The notes under the pieces: model-generated
Databases searched by the model: none
What the model was told of the DNA's origin: nothing
Seen by the model: the letters and a program-made list of their open reading frames with translations, nothing else
Program-made: the position numbers and the translations under genes
In this document: piece by piece, positions 1 through 9,900 of the stretch
Layout: each line of letters opens with the position of its first letter
Numbering within the stretch: the stretch's first letter is position 1
From: Gnetum montanum
Taxonomy: Eukaryota > Streptophyta > Gnetopsida > Gnetales > Gnetaceae
NCBI GenBank assembly: GCA_015680685.1
Contig: MNCI01026483.1
Location: 97,196 to 161,195 of the forward strand
Length of the DNA: 64,000 bases
Reading direction: 5' to 3'

Positions 1-604
1 AGTCATGGGGGTACGGGGCCTGATTTTTCGATTTTTATCCTAAGCCCCGCATTTTTTTGTTTCTCTTCCTAACCCCTACACCTTCGGTAGTCATCATCCA
101 CATTTTCCCAGATCCATATCAGCCATACCACAACTTAGCCAAGCAACTTACACCGAAGCAAGGTATGCTTTACTTACTGATTCAATTACCCTTGCTAATA
201 TATGATTGTGTTGTGGGTGCAGATGGCCATTATACAACAATGGAATGGATCTGGAGCAAACACTTGGAGTGGAGCAGCACTGAAGTAGTTATGCAAGGAG
301 CAGAATTGATAATGCACTTACGGATGGACAACGGAAGGCGCAATCTAGGCGTTGGCGGCAACAAGACTCTTCTCACTTCTTCTCTTCTATTCTCTCTCCT
401 CTTTTCTCTCAGCTGCCAAATGTGGCCTGATGTCATTGTAATAAGGTGTTCACCCTTGTTGTCATGAACACCAGTTTTGTCAAGTCTTGTAATAAAGACC
501 GTTCACATGTCATCCCATTAGTTCCATTTCCCCTAATAATCCCATACCTACATGATATCATTGTATGGAACTCGAGGACGAGTTTTCATTCAGTCATGGG
601 GGTA
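1..604 (+). mobile_element. 3' internal end of a plus-strand LTR element (TGATGAG family)
   Basis: This stretch lies directly upstream of the LTR at 605. Its last 50 bases (AACTCGAGGACGAGTT, then CAGTCATGGGGGTA) occupy the polypurine/priming position. Similar sequence precedes the LTRs at 23813 (plus) and 61567 (minus, read on the other strand), so it is the 3' end of an element whose remainder lies outside the window. A 136-codon open frame at 57-467 matches nothing I recognise and has no homolog in the related copies, so I do not call it a gene. The motif TGTCATGAACACCA near 460-475 recurs in the minus-strand relative near 61715-61725. Confidence 0.7.
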
Positions 605-1642
605 TGATGAGACGCGACATGCACTATGCCGCGATATCACATCCCATGTGATATCACGTACGCGATATCGCGGTCCGCCACCATATCTATAAATAAGAGG
701 TGGCACTCCCCTTATTTCCCAATCCTGGCAAGAAGTAGCGAAGCTCTGGCAGATTGATCACTCCAGAGTTAGAATTTTTCCCCATGTGCCCGCAGTAGGA
801 GTCCTAGAGTGAACGGCTCTTTATTCGAGCAGCTTGTAACCTGAACCCAAGTTGTGTACGGCAATAAAGACGAACTTGATTGGATAAACCTTGTAGCACA
901 TGATTTTATTGTTTATTTACTACTTTACTAGTGCGCACAAGTACGACTTGATTACGAGCGTCTACGGACGTGTATGGCTAGTCAAGGAATCGGCTGCTTG
1001 TCGCAACGCATGAGTACGACTTGATTACAAGCATTGGCTGCTTGGTAACCCAGTAGCGTATTCCAGGATTCTACACTTGGTAATCCCAGTGGTAGTCTAA
1101 TGTGTACGGCTAGTCAAGGAATCGGCTACTCATTGCTAGGCTAGAACGTGTGATAAGTACGACTTAGTTACGAGCACCCACGGGTGTGTACGGCTAGCTA
1201 AGGAATCGTCTGCTTATCACACTTAAGCTAAATAGGTGCCTCAGTACGACCACTTTGAGCACTTGTGTTACGTGTGGTGATCCCAGTAACGATTAGCATT
1301 TGGTAAGCCACAGTTGCATAGTTCAGGGTGTGTACGGTAAGTGGGAACGGATGCTGACGCTAGTTAATTTAGACTTAGGACATTAGTTAGAGTTAGCTTA
1401 GTTTCTCAACCCTTCTCCCTGATAGCATAGAAGATAAACCGAAAAATACCAAAAAAATCATATACCTCAAACTTGCTTAACCATACACCGTGACACTTAC
1501 AAGCAAGCCTGGGAAGACAACGAACGATTAACCCCAAGTGTTTTTTGTGGCGTTAAGGCATTTAGTCTACGGAGTTCGACCGGATCGCGCGTGCACGCTC
1601 GTATTCGTATGGTTGAGTGTAGGGGTACCTCGCCACTCATCA
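605..1642 (+). mobile_element. 3' LTR of the TGATGAG family, 1,038 bp
   Basis: The LTR begins TGATGAG (605-611) and ends with the exact inverted complement CTCATCA (1636-1642). It has a U3 rich in GATATC/CGCG palindromes (about 640-672) and a TATA box at 688-694. The downstream R/U5 text (CCCGCAGTAGGAGTCCTAGAGTG, AATAAAGA) is shared with LTRs at 40108, 40838 and 57222 and, more distantly, 20930, 23813 and 60681. The five bases before it (GGGTA) and after it (CTTAT) differ, so it is not a solo LTR but the 3' LTR of an element inserted into the 3' UTR of the minus-strand Tat-like element. Confidence 0.88.
688..694 (+). promoter_or_regulatory. TATA box of the LTR at 605
   Basis: TATAAAT sits about 20 bp downstream of the palindromic U3 block. 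The same TATAAATAAGAGG context occurs in the related LTRs near 40209, 40994 and 57308. Confidence 0.75.
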
Positions 1643-2584
1643 CTTATATTAACAGGAATGCTTTCAGACGAGTGTAGCACATCAGTTTGAGATTTCTCTG
1701 TTACAGACTATAGCAGGAATGCTTGTAAAAGGAGCACAACGTGTCACTTCTGCAATATCTCCGCTATGACACTTAACTGTGTTGCGCCAGCTTATGGACT
1801 TGACTGCAATGCAAGTGCGGAAAACGGGTGCTTGTGTATGTAGCTTTTGCATACAGAAAACAGATGGTAAGGATGAAGCAGATTAAGAGCCAAGGGTAGG
1901 GTCACAAGGGAAAGAGGGATGCACTTCTAAGTGGACAAGCTAACCTGAGCAGCCATTTCAAAACACTGTTTGTACTTCATCGCTCAGATGAACGCACCTT
2001 TGAACGACGTCCGTGAAGCAAGTAACCTGCAACCACAGAAGAAAACAGAGGATGCCATTGTCTGTGCAAACTGGAGGCGAGGTTGTTGAAACAAATGCTA
2101 TTGGAGGCAAGATGAAGTGATCGGGCCATGAAGGAAGAACTACAGCACGAGGCCTGAGTTTTCACCCTTAACGCTCGGCCCAGCATATCGCCGCCAAAGA
2201 ACATTAGGCTCAGCGCATCTGACTAGTTATGCAAAGAACCAGCCAGATGAATCTGTGAAGCCAGGGCCTGATAGCGATGATGAGCGGAGATCCCCAAAGC
2301 CGTAGTTGATGTGCACGCCTTTGGGGCTCCAGACGGTGAAACTAACCTCTTAGAGGTACCACTGCTGGAATAAATGTGGCAACGGAATCTCTGAGGGGTC
2401 AGTAGTATGCCCTTCGGTGCATCCGAGGAATCAGTAGGATGCCGGTGAGGTAGTGACATTGGGGCTGTCCCAGCGTCCCATCCCATGTATGTTGTAGCTG
2501 CACAGAGATAATCACGCTCGCTTGAGTTGCATAAGAGCAGTTTGTACACACCATTTTTAAGTCCTGGGAGACTGTCATTACTGG
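1643..2584 (-). mobile_element. 3' UTR of the Tat-like element, noncoding
   Basis: This lies downstream of integrase and the minisatellite on the minus strand and upstream of the missing 3' LTR. Open frames of 75 codons (1977-2204) and part of a 273-codon frame (2223-3044) occur here. The longer one is an artefact of the minisatellite, whose units happen to stay open in one frame. I see no protein motif. Confidence 0.55.
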
Positions 2585-3048
2585 TTTTAAGTCTCAGCAG
2601 ACCATGCTCCCAGTTTAAAGTCTGGGCGGACCGAAAAACGTTAGTTTTACGTCGTAGCGGACGGTGGCGGGGCTGATTTATGGTCTCAGCAGACCGTGCT
2701 GTGGATGTCAGTTTTATGTCATGACCCAGGGACAAGTCTGTGCTAGTTTTGTGTCTCAGCAGACGGTTACTTACCTTTGTTAGTTTTATGTCATGACGGA
2801 CAGCTGGTACCAGTTTAGCGTCGTGGCGGACGCTTGCAAAACGTGCCAGTTTTTTGTCTTGGCGGACCTGTACAACATTGCTAGTTTTACGTCGTAGTGG
2901 ACGGTCACAACTTGCCAGTTTTGCGTCATGGCGGACAGTCAGTACCAGTGTAGCATCGTGGCAGACGCGTGACGAGAGTGCCAGTTTTACGTCGTAGCGG
3001 ACGTTTGTTGCTAGTTTAGCGTCGTAGCGGACGGTTGTTGCCATACCT
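2585..3048. repeat. Minisatellite: about 14 copies of a 20-bp core with variable spacers
   Basis: On the plus strand the core is close to AGTTTTACGTCGTAGCGGAC. It recurs about 14 times at 28-37 bp intervals from 2585 to 3048, immediately downstream of the integrase stop. Cores vary at several positions (ACG/GCG/ATG, GTAG/ATGG/GTGG) while the 8-16 bp between them is unrelated in sequence. Minisatellites in the 3' UTR of Ogre/Tat elements are known. Related cores sit at 6689-6708 and 11093-11248 on either side of the antisense gene. Confidence 0.9.
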
Positions 3049-3070
3049 GATATTCACATTGGAGATGCTG

Positions 3071-4240
3071 CTAAATGTAGTACCGCTTCAGATATATGTG
3101 ATTTATAGGATTCGGTAACTCACTACCGTCTGCACCTGCCAACTTGAATGCCCCGTTGCTGTACGCATTAGTCACCAAGAAAGGGCCCTCCCAGTTTGCA
3201 GAGAACTTGCCTATTGGCTCACGAACGGGCTTGAGGACTAAATCTCCCTTCTTGATTGGACGCTGCTAAAGATTGTAACGATTTTTTCGCCTTTGCTTGT
3301 CTTGATACTTTTCAATTGTATCAAGCATCTGTATTCGCTTCTCTTCCACTGAATCCCAATTCATGATCCGAGACTCGGTGTGTTGAGCCTCATTTATAAT
3401 GGTGGAGAGGATCATTCTCAGAGAAGGAATTTGCAACTCGAGAGGCAGCACTGCTTCAGAGCCATAGATTAGGCTATAGGGCGTATTGTCTGTAGCCGTC
3501 CTACATGTAATACGATACGCCCATAGCACATAGAGGATTTTTTCGTGCCACCGTCTCTTGTTGCTGTCGAGCATTTTCTTGAGCAGATTGATGATGACTT
3601 TGTTTGTTGCTTCAGCTTGACCATTCGCTTACGGGTAGTAAGGCAAGGAAAAAGATTGTCTAATGCCAAGGCTATCACAGAAGGATTTGGTTTCCGTGCT
3701 ACTAAACTGCGGTCCATTGTCGGTCACGATAGTCATCGGGAGACCAAATCTGGTTACTATATTGTCTAGGATAAAATGGCAAATCTGTTGAGATGTGATC
3801 TTTCGTAAAGGGACAGCTTCTACCCACTTCATAAAATACTCAGTAGCGGTAATGATGAAACTATGACCTATGGAAGATTTCGGTGTGATGGGACCTATGA
3901 TATCTAGTCCCCATCGTTGAAATGGCCATGTTATCTGAGTTGTATGCAACTCTGTAGGTGACACGTGTATAAGGTTTGTGTGACGTTGACACGTGTCACA
4001 AGTTTTAACCTTTGTTAGGCAATCTTTTTCCATTCGTGGTCAGTAGTATCCTAAGCGACGGATTTTTAAAACCATAGCCCGGGGTGCTACGTGTCCTCTT
4101 CATAGTCCCTCGTGAACTTCACCAACTATATGTTGCGCTTGGTTTTTGTCGACGCAAGTAAGCAGCATGCCATCAAAAGAGCATCTACAAAGAGTACTGC
4201 CTCCTATGATGATGTATTGCCTAGCCTGCTTGCGGATCGC
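3071..4240 (-). pseudogene. Integrase and C-terminal tail of the Tat-like element
   Basis: Read on the minus strand the frame contains an HHCC zinc domain (VHEGL, GHVA, CDTC), then the catalytic core with WGLDIIGP, the second Asp in TDNGPQFSS, and the Glu in ANGQAEATNK. The tail GDLVLKP...NWEGPFLV is typical of gypsy integrase C-termini and ends near 3071. No chromodomain is evident. The frame is continuous but interrupted by stops near 4100, 4040 (at the Trp of the YYW motif), 3628 (a Gln position) and 3265. All are explicable by single C-to-T or G-to-A changes. Known role of the family: insertion of the cDNA into the genome. Confidence 0.92.
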
Positions 4241-4246
4241 ATCTTT

Positions 4247-4813
4247 CTACGCGCGTGTCAATTCAGGCGGTAGCTCACCTTGCAGAAGGTAAGTTTTAAT
4301 GTTGTCGTACCATTCTGGCGTGCTTTCCTCGAGAAGAGAAGATATTTGTGCCGCCTGAATGATAGGATTGGTGCAGTCTGTTATTAATGTAGGATAGGTG
4401 TTGAACAAGTGTGAGGGTACGTTCAAAGCCAGTGTAGCCAGTGCATCGGCGAGCGTGTTATCAGCGCGTGGCACGTGTTGGGCATCGATGGTCGTGAACC
4501 GCTTCAGAAGATCTTTACCCTTATCGCAGTAGGGTTGCAAATGTACAGCTGTATAGGCGTAGACTCCTGTGATTTGATTTATGACAAGCATCGAATCACC
4601 CTTAATCACCAAATGTTGAACATCGAGTTTGTTGGCAATTAGTAATCCCCTAAGGAGCCCCTCATACTCTGCTACGTTGTTCGTACAGGGGAAGGTTAAG
4701 CGATAAGCGTGGAGATGTACATCCTTAGGTGATAGCGTAATAACGGTGGCAGCATTGCCACCTCTGGCGGTTGAAGCTCCATCGAAATACAACGTCGCCT
4801 TGGGGCCTGTCAA
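4247..4813 (-). pseudogene. Second (archaeal-type) RNase H of the Tat-like element
   Basis: The domain begins at TLYFDGAST, followed by TNNVAEYEGLLRGL, KGDSMLVINQITG and PRADNTLADALA. These supply the four catalytic acidic residues (D, E, D, D), all present. A second RNase H placed between the first RNase H and integrase is the published hallmark of plant Tat-lineage gypsy elements, and it is thought to have taken over RNA-strand cleavage. The segment is in the same frame as the upstream RNase H, separated by a linker with one stop at about 4967-4969. It is open for 188 codons. Confidence 0.93.
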
Positions 4814-4969
4814 AACAGGGCTTAAAGTATGTACATGTTCGTCTGGAAACTCAGGCTCTATAGTTGCCTGATTGTTAATAGGTGACGTTACTAACTGGTC
4901 AGCTATCGCTTGACCTTTCGTAGAAGATTGGCCAATATAATGCAGATCAAATTCTGCCGTGATAGCCTT

Positions 4970-5335
4970 CTAGCGAGCTATTTTGCTACTCTCGTATAGG
5001 TTGTGCGTAATGGCCCTAAGGATGTTATTTTTACAGATGATGTTAACTTGGCTACGAAAAAGATAATGTCTACACTTTTTTAGCGTAACTACTAATGCTA
5101 GGTAATTACGCTCTACTTCGTTGTACCTCGTTTCGTACGCGCATATAGCATGACTCAAGTAGTAGATGAGCACTTCCGACCCATCATTCCTCCTTTGACA
5201 GAGTAATGCTGCTAACGCTACGTCCGAAGTTGCGAGGTAAACGTAAAATGGTAGGTCCCTTTGTGGCGGGAAAACCGTTGGTAAGCGTTGGAGTTCCTGT
5301 TTTAGGCTATCAAATGCACGCTGACAATCGTCCAT
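4970..5335 (-). pseudogene. First RNase H domain of the Tat-like element
   Basis: The domain follows RT in the same frame after one stop at a position where relatives have Trp (FK-stop-MDDCQRAFDSLK). It shows LPFYVYLATSDVALAALLCQ and AYETRYNEVERNYLALV, typical of the gypsy RNase H joined to the RT thumb. It ends at a stop after SSKIAR, again at a conserved Trp position. TGG-to-TGA/TAG changes explain both breaks. The gene is otherwise free of indels. Confidence 0.92.
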
Positions 5336-6550
5336 TCATTTGAAATTAACCCCTTTTTTGAGCAGATGCTGCATAGGGTGTAACTTGTCGGTTAATCTTG
5401 AGATGAACCAGTGTATAAACTGTAATCGTCCTTGTAATCCACATAATTGTTTGAGGTCGGTAGGAGGCATTAACTTGACAATGGCTTTGACCTTATCAGT
5501 TTCAACTCGTATGCCGGATTCCGACACTACAAACCCCAGCATGCATCCGGTTTTGACTCCGAATACACACTTCTTTGGGTTAAGCTGGAGCTCGTATTTG
5601 GAACATCTTTTGAGGATTAACTCCAGGTCTTCCGAATGATCTTCTGACTTTAAAGACTTAACCACTATATCGTCAACATAATCATTCAGTCTCCCTAAGA
5701 GGTAATCGCTAAAGATGTATGTCATGGCTCGTTGATACGTTGCTCCGGCGTTTTTCAGGCCAAAAGGCATCATAGTGTAGCAAAAGGTACCCCAGGGCAT
5801 CATAAACGTTGTTGTCAATTGATGTTCTGGGTTAATGTGAATCTGGTTATAGCCTGAAAGGCCATCCATGAAGGACAGAAGCGCATGCCCAGCTATCGTA
5901 TCGACTAGTTGGTCGATACTTGGTAGTGGGAAGTTATCCTTAATTGTGGCCTTGTTTAAATCTCGGAAGTCTATGCAGATGCGTATGCTTCCGGTCTTCT
6001 TTAGGACGACTACAATGTTAGATACCCAATTCGAGTAATCGACTGCGCGGATGAAACCAGCCTGATACAGTTTGGTGATCTCATCACGCACGGCTAACGC
6101 GATCTCTGGCTTGATTTTTTGTACCTTTTGCCTAATTGCTTTGATCTGCGGGTCTAAGATTATGTTATGTTGAATTAACCTGGGATCTAGCCTTGGCATA
6201 TCTTTGTATGACCACGCAAATACCGCAATTTTGTCTTGCAAGACTTGTTTTATAGAATCGTGCATTTTCTCGTCTAGTAAAGAACTAACCTTAAGCGTTT
6301 GAACCTCTCTTTTATGCGTAACGATAGAAACTTTATTGAGGGGGTCTTCGGTTATGTCCCCAGCCTCCAGGTCTAGCGTGCGCATCGATTGTTCTGGCCA
6401 TTCTGGGGACGTTTCCGATGTGGCTATGGTTACATCATCAAAGGGAGGATTAATTTCTACTAGCGTAGGGCCGAATTGCCTAACTACCCTCCTGTATGGG
6501 CCTGTCAAAGTTAGAGGTGCTGAAAATGTTGCGTCCATTTGCCGATTGTC
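5336..6550 (-). pseudogene. Reverse transcriptase of the Tat-like element
   Basis: About 400 open codons carry all RT landmarks in order: VDYSNWVSNIVVVLKK, RICIDFRDLNKA, LSFMDGLSGYNQI (first catalytic Asp), MPFGLKNAGATYQRAM, DYVDDIVVKS (YVDD box) and LGFVVSESGI. The first part of the frame is the spacer between protease and RT. I start it at 6550 because a strong splice acceptor (TTTTGCAG on the minus strand) ends at 6551, and no good ATG precedes the conserved region. This single domain is intact; stops lie only downstream. It lies 4.9 kb from protease, an interval occupied by an opposite-strand gene. Confidence 0.94.
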
Positions 6551-6688
6551 CTGCAAAATCGCCAAACGCGTAAATGATTAGGAGAAAGCATGACGTGGTG
6601 TTGTGGAATGTGGAAGGCTAACTAAATTTTGAATATCATAAAGAGACTGTAATTAATGCTACCCGATTACGAGACGATAAGATGTGGT

Positions 6689-6708
6689 AGTTTAATGTCA
6701 TTTCGGAC
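6689..6708 (+). repeat. Isolated minisatellite core
   Basis: AGTTTAATGTCATTTCGGAC has the same register as the array cores at 2585-3048 and 11093-11248. It lies between the RT acceptor and the promoter of the antisense gene. Confidence 0.6.
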
Positions 6709-6807
6709 AGTGGCGCATGCGATATCTGCCGCATTAACACTTTGATTTTCGGGTTCCGTTTTAGGAAAGTCCCGTTGAAATCGGATATGAAGTTGATGAT
6801 TCTCGCA

Positions 6808-6813
6808 TATAAG
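6808..6813 (+). promoter_or_regulatory. Possible TATA element of the antisense gene
   Basis: TATAAG in the context CTCGCATATAAGTCAG lies about 155 bp upstream of the ATG at 6964, a plausible plant promoter spacing with a 100-130 nt leader. The leader has no other ATG in a good context except ATGAACGTG near 6925. There is no experimental support. Confidence 0.4.
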
Positions 6814-6963
6814 TCAGTAGTTTTCGGTGAGAACGGGCTGCTGGCTGTCGCGAATTCAAATTCCTAACTGTTACGAAGCGAGAGAAAGAGGAGCAGAAGG
6901 TCGGATCGTGTAATTTGCAAAGGCATGAACGTGTGAAGCTGTGAAGGTTCTGAAATTGTGACA

Positions 6964-9900
6964 ATGGTGCCTAAAGCGAAAAAGAAGAACACGAAATTGG
7001 CTAAGATCGACGAGGTGCGAGAGAATTTGGAGCACGCTTCGCAGGCAGTGGTCAAAGTAAGGGACCCTACGCCCTTGAACCGGTAGGCCATCTTTTGTGT
7101 ATTTGTGTTATTCTAGCAATGTTTATTGTTATAGCGTTGTTCGCGTAAACGAGGGTTTTAGACTAGGGACCTCGCATTAAGACGATGGTTTAATGTGGTT
7201 GCGTCTATCGCCGTTGTCAGGGACAAACCTTGCGCTATTGCAAGGGTTTTGGTGATTTCGGCATGGATAACTAAGCGTAATTTGTAGGTTTTCTGTTTTT
7301 AAACATGCAAATGTGAATCTAGATGTTGATCTATCTATTACGTTTTCTGTACAATATTATGCTAAAGCCTGTCTTGATCGTCTTGGATATTGTTGGGGTT
7401 CTGTGCTGTATAAACCCGATCATGCCTAATGTCCCACCTCCGCAAACTCGGTTGCATGGGAAGGTCATATGGTTTCGAAAGGGTGCGCTGGAGTTTCTGC
7501 AGTTCTTACTGCAGAACTACAATGTTATTGTATGGTCTAATTTGTCAGGCAATATCGTTGGTACCATTCTGGAGCACCTGTTAGTGGGTTCTGCGCAGGG
7601 GATCCTGTGTTTCTTGACAAACGGAGCCATTGATACTCGTCGTCCCGAGGACCGAGAACTTAGCGCCCGAGGTTTGAGGTGTTTAGGCTGGATCTGGGAG
7701 ATGGCCCAGTTTAGTTGCTACCATGCATATAACACTTTGTTCATGGCTCGCCATGTCTCGAACTACTTCCAGAACCCAGTAGGCACTGTGTATTATTCAG
7801 GTGGGTAAGTAGTTTTGTTGACTGTATTTTTGTTATATGTCTATTGGTTGGGTTTTGCAAAGCATAAGATAAGCCTATGTGGTATGGTACAGGTTTTTTA
7901 TTCATGAGAACAGATTAGTAGGAGATGGTGATACGTTGTCATGGACCGAAATGGCAATAAAGGCGTTTACCTNGAGGAACCTTCCTCCATTTCCTTTGCC
8001 ATTTGGACTTGGTAAAACTACTGCGTATTCTATTGTTGCGTGGTGTAGTTGTGAATTGTGACCATTGCGTAATAATGTTTTTGTTTGACCTGTGTTTTAT
8101 GTTGTTCAGTCAGGGAATCTCGGGAGATTACCCTTACAATTTCCGGCAGCGAGGCGAATACCGTCCTCTTCCGCTACGACAACATCAAGGAGGCAGAACG
8201 TTAGCTCGGCCACGCGGCGGTCCCAGTTGCGGTAGTCTCCAAGATACAGGAAGCAAGGCTAATGCATTTATTTTTAGCCACGACCCCTGATGTCCCTATC
8301 AGCGAAATGCTAACCCTTGTCAACTCCTTCAGCGAAAAGGCTGAGCGCTTTTGCACACGCGTGCATACCGTACGTGTAAGTTTTGACATTAACGCTTAGC
8401 TCTTTGCAGACCTCTTCGGCGTCCCCTCTGACAGCGTTCCCATAGACGAGAAGGTGAAGAGGAATCTCGACTACCAGAAGTGGCTAGAGGAGTGGGTAGG
8501 GGTCATGAAGGAGCCTAAAGGGATTCCTTGTGAACGAATCAAACTAGGAGTCGCCAAGACAGTTTATCCCCTTTTCCGGGCCCAGACTTTCCCCAAAACA
8601 CTCTCGCAAGGGAAGTTCTTTTCCATAGAGCAGACCCGTATTATGCGGGAGGTTCTGAAAGAAGGGACCCAGTTCAATTGGGCAAGCTATTTTGCTGCGG
8701 GACTACGCACTGAGATGATCAGGCTTCGAAAGAAGCTCAAGTCTCGTTTCCATGTGCATTACGCCTTCTTCATAGCCTGCCTTTGGCGTTTTGCTGAGTT
8801 TTTGGTCATCCAAAGGAATGGGGTTTGGGTGCAACAAGACCGAGACCAGCTATCCAAACCTTGGATTACACATATCCTTAGCAGTACCCGTGGGCAGGAT
8901 CCTCCGGAAGGGATTGGGGAGTCTCTGTCGATAACGACCAAGGGTTTGGCGGTGCCTCAAGTGTGAGGCCTCGACAGCGTAGGCGGGATAATGCCTACTT
9001 ACACTAGCGATGCCTCCCGAGAGAAACGCCTGGCGACGGAAATTGTAGAACTTGCAGCTCGGCGTAAAAGGCTTCGTATAAGCGAGGCCTCTGCGGAGCC
9101 TGGAAGTGGCGCAGGCCGAGCTGTGGAGGTCAGACTTTAGCAGAGTAAACCTCCACCTGGTAAGTGTGAAGAAATGTATTAAAAGCTGTATTACGCAATG
9201 TTTACTTAGAATATTTGGAATGATATATTAAGAGTATTGTGATATGACCAGTAAAAATTACGGGGTAGCTGACCCCTGAAACAGGGGCAGTGATACTAAG
9301 TCATGGGGAAGGGACCCCAGTTTTAGAAAAAGAGGCCCCAACTGTTAGAGTGAGCCGTGCACAAACCCTTGTGCATGAGGAGGCCTCAGCTGTTGAAACC
9401 AGCGACGCACAGACTCATGTGCGTGAAGAGGAGAAGGGGGCGGAAGATGTTGGCGAAGTTTCCACTGTCACCGGTAGAGGTAATGAGCGTATTGGAAATT
9501 TTACAGAATTCTGTTAATAATCAGAGTTTCTAACTTAACTACGCTACAGGAGAAGGGGATACGTCTACGTCTGCCGCTGTGAGCAGAGCGTGGAGAGACT
9601 TTCCCGACAAGTTCGCCTTCATGGAGGGTGTTGTCAATGATATGATCGAGCGTCTCGAGCGTGTCGATCCTGAAGCTGGTACACTGTAGTTATAAAAGAT
9701 GTATTTTATTGTACAGTAGTAATGTGTCATATACAATGATAATGTTTGCTGTTAGGAGCTCGCCTTCGATGGGACCCAATGGAGCCCATTGATTTGGACA
9801 CAGTGGAGCCTCCATTGGATAGGGCGGTCGTGCCACGCCACATTTATGAGGAAATGCGTAAATGCGCATTACGCTCGACTTGCTCCTTATGGGAGAGTAA

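Noticed and set aside
57-467. 136-codon plus-strand frame as a gene
   Set aside because: No family motif, lies in the 3' UTR of an LTR element, not conserved in related copies.
2223-3044. 273-codon minus-strand open frame
   Set aside because: It is the minisatellite read in a frame that stays open (repeated RYDAKLA/RHDAKLA); no domain and it begins after integrase.
2585-3048. CRISPR-like array (20-bp cores, unequal unrelated spacers)
   Set aside because: Plant nuclear context, cores imperfect, spacers short and of uneven length, no cas genes. It is a retrotransposon 3' UTR minisatellite.
8367-8408. Extra short intron around the stop at 8397
   Set aside because: GTGTAAGT...GCAG would give an intron of about 35-40 bp, shorter than plant introns usually are; a CAG-to-TAG change is simpler.
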